From: Sphingobacterium phlebotomi | GTDB taxonomy: Bacteria; Bacteroidota; Bacteroidia; Sphingobacteriales; Sphingobacteriaceae | DNA: 64,000 bases | Direction of reading: 5' to 3' | NCBI RefSeq assembly: GCF_008180195.1 | Contig: NZ_VTAV01000010.1 | Span: forward strand, 76,971-140,970 | Part shown: piece by piece, positions 28,696 through 37,590 of the stretch | Layout of the letters: each line of letters starts with the position of its first letter | Position numbering within the stretch: position 1 is the first letter of the stretch | Program-made: the position numbers and the translations under genes | The notes under the pieces: model-generated | The model's input: only the letters and a program-made list of their open reading frames with translations | Database searches by the model: none | What the model was told of the DNA's origin: nothing

Positions 28696-29705
28696 TACGA
28701 GTAGGTATAGTAGGTTCTGCAGGATATACAGGAGGTGAGCTCCTCCGTGTGTTGATTTATCACCCCCACGTAGAAATTGTTTTTGCTAATTCGGCTTCAA
28801 ATGCCGGAAATAAAATCTATGCGGTTCACAATGATTTGTTTGGTGACACGGAATTGGAATTTTCTTCTGATTTCCATTCGGATATCGATGTGCTATTTCT
28901 ATGTGTCGGACATGGCGATGCGCGAAAGTTTCTGGATGCAAATCCAGTGGACCCGAATGTCAAGATTATCGACTTGTCACAAGATTACCGACTGAAAGCG
29001 AATACCGCCTACCAAGGTGGACATTTTGTATACGGTCTTCCCGAGCTCAACAGGGAAGCGATTAAATCGGCACAATATATCGCCAATCCGGGATGCTTTG
29101 CTACCAATATGCAATTGGCATTGCTGCCTTTAGCCGCTAAAGGATTGTTGCCGGAGCAGATTCATATCAATGCCACAACAGGTTCTACCGGGGCAGGGCA
29201 AAAACCTTCCCCTACTTCGCATTTTTCTTGGCGTAGTGGAAATCTTTCTGCTTATAAATCGTTCGAGCATCAACATCTGCAAGAGGTCTCCGAATCGTTG
29301 AACCAACTTCAGCCGGATTTTCTGCCACAATCTGACCTATCCTTGCTTGAGCGGGCCATGCAGCGGATCAATATGATTCCGCAACGTGGGGCATTTCCCA
29401 GAGGGATTTTTTCAGCGATATACGTGACTTCGGAATTGACCGAAGAAGAGGCTTATACCCTTTATGAGGAATATTATGGAAACCATCCGTTTACTTGGGT
29501 GAGCAAGGCGAATATTGATTTGAAACAAGTCGTAAATACCAACAAGAGCATCATGCATCTGGAAAAACATGGCGATCAATTGCTGATGCTAAATGCAACA
29601 GACAACTTGTTGAAAGGTGCGTCGGGTCAAGCCGTCCAGAATATGAATCTGATGTTCGGTCTGGATGAAAGAGCGGGGCTTAATTTGAAACCAATAGGGT
29701 TTTAG
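28692..29705 (+). CDS. argC: N-acyl-gamma-glutamyl-phosphate reductase
   Basis: A 337-residue NADPH-dependent reductase of arginine synthesis. The Rossmann start is RVGIVGSAGYTGGELLRVL. The active-site Cys lies in YIANPGCFATNMQLALLPL. HFSWRSGNLSAY and GQAVQNMNLMFG are typical of ArgC. It overlaps argG by 4 bp. The other arginine genes often found next in Bacteroidota (argD, argF, argB, argE/H) do not follow; a GntR regulator on the opposite strand does, so the cluster is split in this genome. Confidence 0.95.
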   Translation: MIRVGIVGSAGYTGGELLRVLIYHPHVEIVFANSASNAGNKIYAVHNDLFGDTELEFSSDFHSDIDVLFLCVGHGDARKFLDANPVDPNVKIIDLSQDYRLKANTAYQGGHFVYGLPELNREAIKSAQYIANPGCFATNMQLALLPLAAKGLLPEQIHINATTGSTGAGQKPSPTSHFSWRSGNLSAYKSFEHQHLQEVSESLNQLQPDFLPQSDLSLLERAMQRINMIPQRGAFPRGIFSAIYVTSELTEEEAYTLYEEYYGNHPFTWVSKANIDLKQVVNTNKSIMHLEKHGDQLLMLNATDNLLKGASGQAVQNMNLMFGLDERAGLNLKPIGF

Positions 29706-29902
29706 TTTGGTTCTTTTTCCCGTAAAAAGAACCAAACCGAACGAAGTGAGCTCATGGATACCAAAATAAACACTTATCCATAAAACCTCGTCGCTGCAGA
29801 TATTTGCGAGGAGTGGATAGTACTAAGGATGGGTTTCTACATACCTCAAATATCTGGATGCGACATCAAATGTTAAGGATAGGATAGTACAATTCGTAAC
29901 CT
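29706..29902. repeat. Intergenic hairpin and short repeats after argC
   Basis: Directly after the argC stop is a perfect 13-bp inverted repeat (29706-29718 with 29724-29736; arm TTTGGTTCTTTTT) with a 5-nt loop and no following T-run. Further on are a 10-bp inverted repeat (CAGATATTTG 29797-29806 with CAAATATCTG 29847-29856) and a 9-bp direct repeat (GGATAGTAC at 29815 and 29882). It may end transcription from both sides, but it is not a textbook terminator. Confidence 0.5.
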
Positions 29903-30928
29903 TTACAGAGAGTTTCTAATAATAACCTTGGCCGGATCGCGTAGGGTAACCGGATTTTCATTTAAAATCGCGTTAGCGGCTTCTTGGCCCATTTTACGGA
30001 AATCCGTACTAATGACCGTGATGCCTTCTTCCAGCACTTCTTTGACTGCCGTATCGTTATAAGAAATCAATCCAACGTCTTGGCCGAGCTTCCAGCTCTT
30101 TTCCCGGCAGAGTTTGATAATATCCACATCATCCTGATCATATCGGCTAAAGGTAATATAAGCATCACCTTTCTTAAAAGAATCAGCTTCGACCTGATGA
30201 ATGATTTTGTGATTTTTCTTATGCTCTTTGGAAAATGCCTCAAATCCCTCAATCAAATCTTTGGCATGAAAAGCCTCTAAAGGGGCAACCAGTATTAAAC
30301 GTTTGTATTTTTCCAATTGGGGTAACAAAGTTGTCAAGGAATCTACGATGTCCGATTGGTGATCTTGATAAATACAGCTATAAGTGCCGTTAAGACTACT
30401 CTCTTTGTGGTCAATGACAATACGTTTATGCGGCGGTATGCTATTCAGTACGTGGGAAGGGTCTTCCTTAAAAAAAGTCACAACCACAAAATGTGTGTAA
30501 CTGTTAAGATTCTCTTCAACAAGTTTCTCAAATACTTTGAAGTTATGGTGATGAAAATAAACATCTACCTCAGCTTGGTCATCTATGGTTTCCAAAAAAG
30601 CTTGGTATACCCGATCCCTTAGAACATTCATTTTGTCGAGTATCAAACATATGCGGTAACGCTGTTCAAGCTTTAGTCGTTTTACGTAATAGCCTTTTCG
30701 GTATTCAGACTCGATAATTCCTTTTTCGGAAAGATATTGTAAACCTTTCAACGCTGTTTCCTTGCTGATACGTAACGCTGCGGTCAATTGATTGAGCGAA
30801 GGTAGCCGGTCGTTAATGGCCAATTCGTTTTGCGCTATCTGTGCCATGATATAATCTACTAGCTGCATGTACTTTAGACGTTGCTGCAAATTTGGGCTGC
30901 GTGTTTGGGAATCTAACAATTCTTTCAA
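29903..30928 (-). CDS. GntR-family regulator with LacI-like ligand domain
   Basis: A 341-residue transcription factor. The N-terminal winged HTH (about 20-85) reads YIMAQIAQNELAINDRLPSLNQLTAALRISKETALKGLQYLSEKGIIESEYRKGYYV-like, typical of GntR. The rest is a periplasmic-binding-protein fold (RYRICLILDKMN at its start, VGLISYNDTAVKEVLEEGITVIS near the end), so it probably senses a sugar or sugar derivative. Bacteroidota use this architecture for sugar regulators such as fucose repressors. No sugar gene is adjacent. A motif in its upstream region recurs before the locus at 53.5 kb, suggesting control at a distance. Confidence 0.88.
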   Translation of the reverse strand: MKELLDSQTRSPNLQQRLKYMQLVDYIMAQIAQNELAINDRLPSLNQLTAALRISKETALKGLQYLSEKGIIESEYRKGYYVKRLKLEQRYRICLILDKMNVLRDRVYQAFLETIDDQAEVDVYFHHHNFKVFEKLVEENLNSYTHFVVVTFFKEDPSHVLNSIPPHKRIVIDHKESSLNGTYSCIYQDHQSDIVDSLTTLLPQLEKYKRLILVAPLEAFHAKDLIEGFEAFSKEHKKNHKIIHQVEADSFKKGDAYITFSRYDQDDVDIIKLCREKSWKLGQDVGLISYNDTAVKEVLEEGITVISTDFRKMGQEAANAILNENPVTLRDPAKVIIRNSL

Positions 30929-30999
30929 TTTTAGTAATGGACTCTTTTATATAAGTACAAAACTAGTAGGTTTGGTCGGTTTTTACAAGAAAAAAGAGC

Positions 31000-31012
31000 A
31001 GACCAGACCAGT
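31000..31012. promoter_or_regulatory. Possible operator with GACCA repeats (copy 1)
   Basis: AGACCAGACCAG occurs in the intergenic region between the GntR gene and the ECF sigma gene. A related TTTGGTCGG lies in inverted orientation at 30971-30979. The 10-mer ACCAGACCAG recurs upstream of the gene at 53565. It could be an autoregulatory site of the GntR protein; that is inference. Confidence 0.35.
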
Positions 31013-31132
31013 GAGCGGACGAATAAGAAACTCAAGTGCTTTATTTATGGATACGTTTTCAGCGGTGTGCTCATGTTATGAAAGTGTAACAAATACCAAA
31101 CCCATTAACACAATTTGTTTACTTTTGTTTCG

Positions 31133-31708
31133 ATGCCTACACTAATAGATAAAGAGGTTCTGCTATTATCACGGATCAGAAATGGTGATGACAGTGCTAT
31201 AGATGAAATTTATAGGACGAGCAAAATCCAGTTTTTGACTTTTGCAAGAAAACTATTGAATGATGAAAATAGTTTAGAAGACATCTATCAGGATACGGTC
31301 ATTGCATTTTATGAAAATGTGCGCACCGGAAAAATAACAGCACTAAAAAGTAGTATAACGACTTATATCATCGGGATCGGTAAACATATACTTTATCGTC
31401 ATCTAAAAAAAGCGAAAACGATGAGCAATCTGGATGAAATTGACGAGTTCGATTTAGGTGCCGTTACCAATACCTACATCGAACAAATAGCGGACAAGGA
31501 AACTACGATTATACTGCAACAGGCGATAGAGAAACTGGGAGAACCATGTGCCTCATTGTTACGGTTGTTTTATTACGAAGAGAAAGAAAATACAGAAATA
31601 GCGACTTTATTGGGATATGCGAACGCTGATGTAATCAAAAGCCAAAAATACAGATGTATGCAGACGTTGAAAGCTATAATGAAAAAAGTAGACAAGAATG
31701 ACAGATAA
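31133..31708 (+). CDS. ECF sigma factor of the CHAT/surface-protein locus
   Basis: A 191-residue ECF-type sigma factor. Region 2 reads DDSAIDEIYRTSKIQFLTFARKLLNDENSLEDIYQDTVIAFYENV, and region 4 reads LGEPCASLLRLFYYEEKENTEIATLLGYANADVIKSQKYRCMQTL. The ATG at 31133 (MPTLIDKEV) is favoured. It overlaps the next gene, a membrane protein with anti-sigma layout, by 11 bp. A TACTTTTG box ends only 5 nt before the ATG, which would make the mRNA nearly leaderless if used. It most likely transcribes the surface-protein operons downstream (see the repeated promoter at 35658 and 40114). Confidence 0.9.
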   Translation: MPTLIDKEVLLLSRIRNGDDSAIDEIYRTSKIQFLTFARKLLNDENSLEDIYQDTVIAFYENVRTGKITALKSSITTYIIGIGKHILYRHLKKAKTMSNLDEIDEFDLGAVTNTYIEQIADKETTIILQQAIEKLGEPCASLLRLFYYEEKENTEIATLLGYANADVIKSQKYRCMQTLKAIMKKVDKNDR

Positions 31709-32453
31709 ATATCAAGACTTGATAGACGATTATCTAAGAGATAGGCTCAGCGAAGAACAGCGCAGGGAGGTAGAACGATTGGCCGAAGCGGATGAAGATT
31801 TTCGTGCTGAACTTGATTTTCATAGACAGACCAAATCTGCCTTTGCAAAACAAAAACACGATCAGTTGAAAAAACGGCTTCAATCACTATCCAGTGAGAC
31901 ACCAAAACCGTTAATTGCCGAACATTCCACAAATAGATTTGGAAGGTTATTTTGGTTAGTGGCTGCAACTGTATTACTGATTTGCAGTATCGGGTTTTAT
32001 ATGTGGTCTATGCGGCAAAGTGCCAAAAACCCAGCAGATTTGTACATGGCCTATTTTGAGCCTTATCCAAATGTCGTATTGCCTATCACACGTGATGAAG
32101 TCCAGTTGGACGATCGTGCATTGGCCTATTCCTATTATGAACAGGCAGACTATGCCAAAGCCTACGAACTGTTCGGAAGCCTGTCGGAAGACGTCCATGC
32201 AGATGATCCCGAAGTCTTGTTCTATAAAGGCATATCAGCTTTACAGCTCGATCTGAACGGTGAGGCAACTAGATTATTGAATACATACCAAAGTGACGGT
32301 ACAGCAAAGCTTGGGCGTCAAGCAAAATGGTACGAAGCGTTGGCCCACCTTAAGCAAGGAGATAAAAAAGAAGCTCAAAAGCTATTGCAATCTTTGGCAG
32401 ATCATCAAGGGTACAAACAGCAAGAAGCGACAAGTTTATTAAAGGAATATTAA
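31698..32453 (+). CDS. Putative anti-sigma factor with periplasmic TPR-like region
   Basis: A 251-residue single-pass membrane protein. The cytoplasmic part (1-73) is acidic and helical (YQDLIDDYLRDRLSEEQRREVERLAEADEDFRAELDFHRQ), as in zinc-free anti-sigma factors. The membrane helix is LFWLVAATVLLICSIGFYMW. The periplasmic part carries tetratricopeptide-like helical pairs (ALAYSYYEQADYAKAYELFGSL, VLFYKGISALQLDLNGEATRLL, AKWYEALAHLKQGDKKEAQKLLQSL). The 11-bp overlap with the sigma gene supports coupling. Its 3' end overlaps the convergent CHAT gene by 4 bp. The TPR part probably senses a periplasmic partner. Confidence 0.82.
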   Translation: MTDKYQDLIDDYLRDRLSEEQRREVERLAEADEDFRAELDFHRQTKSAFAKQKHDQLKKRLQSLSSETPKPLIAEHSTNRFGRLFWLVAATVLLICSIGFYMWSMRQSAKNPADLYMAYFEPYPNVVLPITRDEVQLDDRALAYSYYEQADYAKAYELFGSLSEDVHADDPEVLFYKGISALQLDLNGEATRLLNTYQSDGTAKLGRQAKWYEALAHLKQGDKKEAQKLLQSLADHQGYKQQEATSLLKEY

Positions 32454-35400
32454 TTCGTCAAAATTTTATTTGTTCTTGCTTGTTTTCTTAGCCTTATTCC
32501 GAAGACGATCAGCAACAGGAGAACAGTTCCCACAGCGACGACCCAATACCAAAGGCTACTTTGCGAATGAATAGGCTCGATGTCACCGGATACCACCAGC
32601 CCGGCCCAATAAAAAGGGTGTTGCAATTCGCTTTCGTGCGCTACACGTTTGAGGTAATTGGTCTTTGCTGTCGCCAATGCCGTGTGCTTATGTTTTCTGT
32701 CTATCAATTGCCGATAATAATCCACCATGATACCACTGGTACTGGCATCCGGCAGTGACCAAAGCCCCATCACTAAACTCGGAACACCTGCATAAGTAAA
32801 TGCCGTAGCCAAACTCTGTACACCCTCACCTTTTTGAAAAGTGCCGTATCCCGTATTACAGGCGCTTAGTACAGCCATATTGGCCTGCAACTTCATGCCG
32901 TACAATTCATAAGCATACAGTTTGCTACCATCGCCGAAATGAAAATTCGAGTGTTCGCTATCATCCTCTTGTACATCGGCGTGCATCGCTAAGTGGAGCA
33001 ACGAATAATGGGGTGCTTCTTTCAAAAAATCCTGTTTACCGAAATGGTTTTGCTGATAGACGTAGCCGTCAAGCATCTTAGCGATCGTTTCGGCTTCGTT
33101 CGTTGCTCCACTTAGCCTTAATGGTGTTGCAGAACGTTCATCACCCGCTACTCCTGCATACGTTGGGGCGAATGCTACAAACGACCTCGTTCGGTTGTGC
33201 CGAAGCCCACGTTGCGCCAGCCAAAGAGAAGGACTGGTGGCGTAGCTGATCGTATGGTCGTGAAGCAGGAAACCCGAGGGGGCTGCCGTGTCGGTCAGTG
33301 CTTCAAAAGGAAACTGATGCAGCATGCCATCCGGTACGATGATCAGATTGCGGTGCAACCCATTCAACACATCCGATCCCAATAAACTTGCGTGAAGTTT
33401 CGTAGCCGTAGCGTAGTAGTCAGGGCTACGCGCACGCAATTGCGCCGTTGCTTCCCGAACAAGCGGTTCCAAAACATCCGTTTTGCCCAGCGAAAAGAGC
33501 TTTAAAGACGAACGATCAATACGAATGACATAAGCCCCCGAATCTGTCAGCATATAGCGCAACATAGACACGTGCTTCGGAAGTTCTTTCTGAAGGGTGC
33601 GGGTCGTCACCATTCCTTGGCTCAATAGCATATAGCGGTCGTTCAATGCCAGGATTTGTTCCTCTAAACTGGCCAACGCCACCTCACAAGTGTGTATTTT
33701 CGCCCGCCATTGGTTGGCTCGTTTGCCTTGCAAACTATCCTTTTCCACATTGGCCAACTGTTGCTTATAGAAAACGATGAGCTGGCGTTGTTCTTCTTCT
33801 GCATCACGTAGCGAATCCGGCACGGTTGCACTATTGGATGGAGCGTGTTTGATGAATTTTTTCCAGCGGTGTTGGCTCCGGTTGTTTTCCAATTTTTCAA
33901 ACAATACGGCCAAAGAAGACGTGTCCTCTTGTTGCATCAATGTTTGGCATTCCAACAGGCCGAAATGAATAGCGGTCTGCATATCCGCCAAAACATCGGT
34001 ATAAGGCCCACCAAGATAATAGATGTTCAGCATATCCAGTGCCAACGTAAAGAGGTGGTTGGCATTTTGGAGGTCATCGGTAAGGTTTGCGTTGCGGTAT
34101 AGCCGTAGCAAGTGGTGTCCGTTCGCACTTAGGCTGGCAATATAATTCCGGTTCACTCTTCCCGAAAAAGAAGAAGAAGTAAGCTGTGTGAAGTCGTTGG
34201 TCAATTCATCGTTTCCGATCAACGAAGCCAATGTTTTACGTACATGATAGCGTACGCTGTCCGGCTGATGCCGTTTTTCCGCCAGTTCAGCCGAAAGGGT
34301 ATGAAATGACGGGAGGTTTGCACGGTTCTTATTTTTGCTAAAGGCTTCCTGCAATTGCTTTCCCGCTTCATCCAGTTGACCGGTAGCCATCAATGACTTT
34401 GCGAGTTTGGCATGGCTATGTTCCAATGCACCACCATAGCCGTATTGCCCCATTTGGGAAAGACCTGATCGGAATGACCGAATAGCTTCCACGTGGTTGC
34501 CCATATCGGCATTGACCTCTCCGAGTACCGAATACGCATTGTTCCAATATTCCAATACCTCATCGTTCGGTTTTTTTGGAAGATTGCGGATAAACCGGCT
34601 TGTCGAATCCAGATAGTTCTGAATACCTTGTACATCTTTTTTAAGCAAATGATAATCGAGGCACGACTTCCAATAGGATAAAAGTAACGCCGGATTTTCA
34701 TAATCATTTTTGTTCTGGATCAGGCGATTTTGACTTCCCCATCCCTTACTTTTGCTATCGACTACCTCTCTGATTTTGGCCAAAAGCCCTTCCATAGCCA
34801 CGACGTCTCCATATTGCTTTTGCCAACGTAAAAGACTACCGTAAATCATCATCAGATAGCTGTTGTCGGCCAATTCGATACTGCTCCATATTTCTGATGC
34901 TTTCAAATAATATTCATATTGTTTGTTGCTCATGCCTACCAGTCCGTAATTAAAAGCGATATTGTTATAACCCAATGCTACATCATGATCCATCGGGCCG
35001 TTATACTTGATATATCCGTCTATAGACTGTTGATAGTATTCGATAGCTTCGGGATAGTTACCGATTTTGTTGTTGATGAAAGCCACATCGTGAATAGCGG
35101 ATAGGTAAGCCAATGGAGGATCCTCATTCAGCGATGCACGCAACTTTGCACATTCGTGCGCTAAGGGCAAGGCTTCGTCCCACCGGTTGTTGTAGCCGAG
35201 GAAATGGTAATAGGTATTAAAGAATGTGGATTGCTCACTGGTATCAAGCCTTGAATAGAGCAACAGCGGATGGGCTTTTTCAAAGTAGGGAATACCCTCT
35301 TTTTCATAATTATGGCTTACGCCTTTGGCGTAAAGTGTCTTGAACAGAAGCCAGTTTTTGACGGAATCCGTCTCGTTTTTAGCGAGGCGGTATGCTTTTT

Positions 35401-35560
35401 CCCAATGTTGGAACGATTCGGTAAAGCGCCTTTCTTTTTGTAAGGAATCAGCTATATCGACCAATTTCATCCAAGAAGATTCTTCCCGTCCGGAAGTCGA
35501 TGAAAGGTAGAGTAAACTGCATATTAGCAAGGAATATAGTAGTTTGTTGGATAGTAGCAT
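32450..35560 (-). CDS. Exported TPR-CHAT protease with C-terminal membrane anchor
   Basis: About 1036 residues from the ATG at 35560 (a TTG five codons earlier is less likely). A hydrophobic export signal (LLYSLLICSLLYLSS) is followed by many TPR repeats (about 40-480) and a coiled linker. The CHAT caspase-like domain covers roughly residues 650-980. Its expected catalytic His lies in LLHLAMHADVQ (about 856-860) and the Cys in AVLSACNTGYG (about 901). GEGVQSLATAFTYAGVPSLVMGLWSLPD is classic CHAT. A C-terminal helix (WYWVVAVGTVLLLLIVFGI) and a basic tail anchor it. The protease domain therefore faces the periplasm, unlike cytoplasmic defence CHATs. It is convergent with the sigma/anti-sigma pair and divergent from the OmpA operon. 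Confidence 0.9.
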   Translation of the reverse strand: MLLSNKLLYSLLICSLLYLSSTSGREESSWMKLVDIADSLQKERRFTESFQHWEKAYRLAKNETDSVKNWLLFKTLYAKGVSHNYEKEGIPYFEKAHPLLLYSRLDTSEQSTFFNTYYHFLGYNNRWDEALPLAHECAKLRASLNEDPPLAYLSAIHDVAFINNKIGNYPEAIEYYQQSIDGYIKYNGPMDHDVALGYNNIAFNYGLVGMSNKQYEYYLKASEIWSSIELADNSYLMMIYGSLLRWQKQYGDVVAMEGLLAKIREVVDSKSKGWGSQNRLIQNKNDYENPALLLSYWKSCLDYHLLKKDVQGIQNYLDSTSRFIRNLPKKPNDEVLEYWNNAYSVLGEVNADMGNHVEAIRSFRSGLSQMGQYGYGGALEHSHAKLAKSLMATGQLDEAGKQLQEAFSKNKNRANLPSFHTLSAELAEKRHQPDSVRYHVRKTLASLIGNDELTNDFTQLTSSSFSGRVNRNYIASLSANGHHLLRLYRNANLTDDLQNANHLFTLALDMLNIYYLGGPYTDVLADMQTAIHFGLLECQTLMQQEDTSSLAVLFEKLENNRSQHRWKKFIKHAPSNSATVPDSLRDAEEEQRQLIVFYKQQLANVEKDSLQGKRANQWRAKIHTCEVALASLEEQILALNDRYMLLSQGMVTTRTLQKELPKHVSMLRYMLTDSGAYVIRIDRSSLKLFSLGKTDVLEPLVREATAQLRARSPDYYATATKLHASLLGSDVLNGLHRNLIIVPDGMLHQFPFEALTDTAAPSGFLLHDHTISYATSPSLWLAQRGLRHNRTRSFVAFAPTYAGVAGDERSATPLRLSGATNEAETIAKMLDGYVYQQNHFGKQDFLKEAPHYSLLHLAMHADVQEDDSEHSNFHFGDGSKLYAYELYGMKLQANMAVLSACNTGYGTFQKGEGVQSLATAFTYAGVPSLVMGLWSLPDASTSGIMVDYYRQLIDRKHKHTALATAKTNYLKRVAHESELQHPFYWAGLVVSGDIEPIHSQSSLWYWVVAVGTVLLLLIVFGIRLRKQARTNKILTN

Positions 35561-35657
35561 AGACCAAATATACAACTTATAGTCAATTTCTCGCTACATA
35601 GCAATAGAAGAAAGCACTGAATAAGTGACTGTTATACTATTTATTTTCAGGAAAAAT

Positions 35658-35697
35658 ACTTTTTCTGTTTACCTCGCCCCAACGAGATGTCACTAAC
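35658..35697 (+). promoter_or_regulatory. Shared bipartite promoter-like element, copy 1
   Basis: The 19-mer ACTTTTTCTGTTTACCTCG (35658-35676), a 14-nt spacer and CACTAAC (35691-35697) precede the OmpA-like gene by 47 nt. An identical 19-mer with the same spacing and the same CACTAAC lies at 40114-40153. No TAnnTTTG box overlaps it. The two-part design with fixed spacing is what an alternative (ECF) sigma promoter would show. Confidence 0.7.
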
Positions 35698-35744
35698 CTA
35701 TTAACAACAAATTCAAAAAGTGAAAACAGTAAAAATTTAAAGCT

Positions 35745-37127
35745 ATGAAAACTAGAGTGTTATTATTATCGGTTTTCCTGTTTAGCATATTCTCGGCAGA
35801 AGCCCAGATATGGAAGAATATGGGTAAGAAAATCGAAAAGAAAATCGAGGAGAAAGCTAGTCGTCGGGTCGAGCGACAGATTGATAAAGCCATCGACAAG
35901 GGACTGGACAAAATAGAAGAAGCCCCTAAAGAAGCAGGCAGATCAAGCAAGAAATCCAAAGGAAAAAGCGGCACGCAGACGGGAAATGATGCTTACGAGG
36001 AGAATACGATGAGTGAATTTGACATGGATCAAGAAAGTGGAGGTTCTAACGCCGGCCTGCAACGGTACAGCAAATTTACGTTCGTGCCGGGCGAGGAAAT
36101 CATCGCCTTTGATGATTTTTCGCAAGATGCCGTAGGCGATTTACCTGCCTCATGGGTCAGCACGGGTACATCCGAAGTTGTCAATTTTGACCACGTAGAA
36201 GGCAATTGGGTCTGGTTCAACAAGACCAAAGGAAACTTTGTGCCCGAATACCTGCGAGACTTTCCGGAAAATTTCACCTTGGAATTTGACCTGATGTATG
36301 ATTTTGAATTTGGTAAATACAGCCATGCCAGACTGTTTTCATTGGTGTTTTCGGATATTTCCAATCCCGAGGCGAAATTGGATTGGGATGGTGGGCCGAC
36401 ATACTTTTATCTGCAAAAACTTGCACCCAATTACCTGTCTATTTACTTCACTGGAAATTCTTCAGATGGCGGGCCATATATTACCGGTAAGAAAGCAGTT
36501 TCTGCCAACAAGGATTTGAACTTTAGCACGGATTATCTTGCCAAAGAATTTATTAATGCCAGCGGGGCAAACTCCCCTATCCATATTTCCATATCCCGAA
36601 CAGGAAGAAGGATGCAGGTTTTTGCGAATGAGGAGAAAGTACTGGATATGACCAATGCCTTTGAAAAAGAGGTGAAGCTAACAAGCGCTCGTTTCTTTGT
36701 GAACAACCATACGGAGCAAGACAATTACTATATCAGCAATATCCGCTATGCCGTAGGCAAGCCCGACACCCGCAATAAGCTGTTGTCGTCCGGTACATTT
36801 ACCACCTCAGCCATCACGTTCACTAGCGGTTCGGCGCAGATCAAGCCCGAGTCCTATGGTATCTTAAAAGAAATAGCCGATGCGCTCAAATCCGAAACCG
36901 GCAAATCTGTAATGATCATTGGGCATACCGATAGCGATGGTAGCGATGCGCTCAATCAGCAATTGTCCGAAAAACGTGCCGATGCGGTGCGCCAGGCTTT
37001 GGAGCAGGAATTTGGCGTGAGTAATGCGATGACCACCGAGGGCAAGGGAGAAAGTGCGCCCGTAGCGGACAATAGCACACCGTCCGGCAAAGCACAGAAC
37101 AGAAGAGTAGAATTTATACTAAACTAA
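35745..37127 (+). CDS. OmpA-family outer-membrane protein with LamG-like domain
   Basis: A 460-residue exported protein (signal peptide VLLLSVFLFSIFSAEAQ). A highly charged helical stretch (about 20-75) is rich in Lys/Glu/Arg. A beta-sandwich domain (about 100-335) starts FDDFSQDAVGDLPASW and resembles ConA/LamG folds. The C-terminal OmpA domain (about 350-460) has MIIGHTDSDGSDALNQQLSEKRADAV and NRRVEFILN, which binds peptidoglycan. It is the first gene of a tight four- or five-gene run of exported proteins under the bipartite promoter. Confidence 0.88.
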   Translation: MKTRVLLLSVFLFSIFSAEAQIWKNMGKKIEKKIEEKASRRVERQIDKAIDKGLDKIEEAPKEAGRSSKKSKGKSGTQTGNDAYEENTMSEFDMDQESGGSNAGLQRYSKFTFVPGEEIIAFDDFSQDAVGDLPASWVSTGTSEVVNFDHVEGNWVWFNKTKGNFVPEYLRDFPENFTLEFDLMYDFEFGKYSHARLFSLVFSDISNPEAKLDWDGGPTYFYLQKLAPNYLSIYFTGNSSDGGPYITGKKAVSANKDLNFSTDYLAKEFINASGANSPIHISISRTGRRMQVFANEEKVLDMTNAFEKEVKLTSARFFVNNHTEQDNYYISNIRYAVGKPDTRNKLLSSGTFTTSAITFTSGSAQIKPESYGILKEIADALKSETGKSVMIIGHTDSDGSDALNQQLSEKRADAVRQALEQEFGVSNAMTTEGKGESAPVADNSTPSGKAQNRRVEFILN

Positions 37128-37133
37128 GAAACC

Positions 37134-37589
37134 ATGAGAACTATCACTATATTATTGCTGCTCGTATGGCAGGTATTTGGCACTGTGGGATGCAGAAAAG
37201 ACAACAACGAACCCGAAGATAAAGAAAAAACACAGGAAGAACTGATTATCGGCAAATGGCAACTTGTTCGAAGCTATGATCTCAATGGAGTAGATGTTGC
37301 AGATGATTGCGACAAAAAGAATCAATTGCAATTTTTTGCGGACAAAACCATGCACTGGTTTCAGTATCAGCACCATGCCGGAGATTGTGCCGAGTATTTT
37401 TACCATTTAAGAAATGATGTCACCTACAAGATAGAAGGCAAAAACCTTTCCTTTCATTGGGTGGTCAAACCGGAGGAGGGCACCGGAGGTGGAGACCTTA
37501 CCGGAATGACCTTTGAGGTTAACGAAACAGAATTGACGATCCGTGTCACCCCTACACATAAAGGTACTATCTATCAACGAATAAACTGA
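37134..37589 (+). CDS. Small lipoprotein, lipocalin-like
   Basis: A 151-residue lipoprotein: signal peptide TILLLLVWQVFGTVGC with lipobox Cys followed by RKDNNEPEDKEKTQ, a flexible linker. The remainder is an antiparallel beta-rich domain beginning LIIGKWQLVRSYDLNGVD, the usual opening of Bacteroidota lipocalin-like domains, and ending LTIRVTPTHKGTIYQRIN. It starts 6 bp after the OmpA-like gene and ends 1 bp before the next ORF. Ligand unknown. Confidence 0.75.
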   Translation: MRTITILLLLVWQVFGTVGCRKDNNEPEDKEKTQEELIIGKWQLVRSYDLNGVDVADDCDKKNQLQFFADKTMHWFQYQHHAGDCAEYFYHLRNDVTYKIEGKNLSFHWVVKPEEGTGGGDLTGMTFEVNETELTIRVTPTHKGTIYQRIN

Positions 37590-37590
37590 G

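Noticed and set aside
29706..29736. Intrinsic terminator directly after argC
   Set aside because: The stem is perfect but no T-run follows on either strand, so it is recorded only as a hairpin.
31116..31146. TGTTTAC...CACTAAT resembling the bipartite promoter at the sigma gene
   Set aside because: The spacing is one nt off, the first box matches only 7 nt, and the second box lies inside the coding sequence; probably chance.
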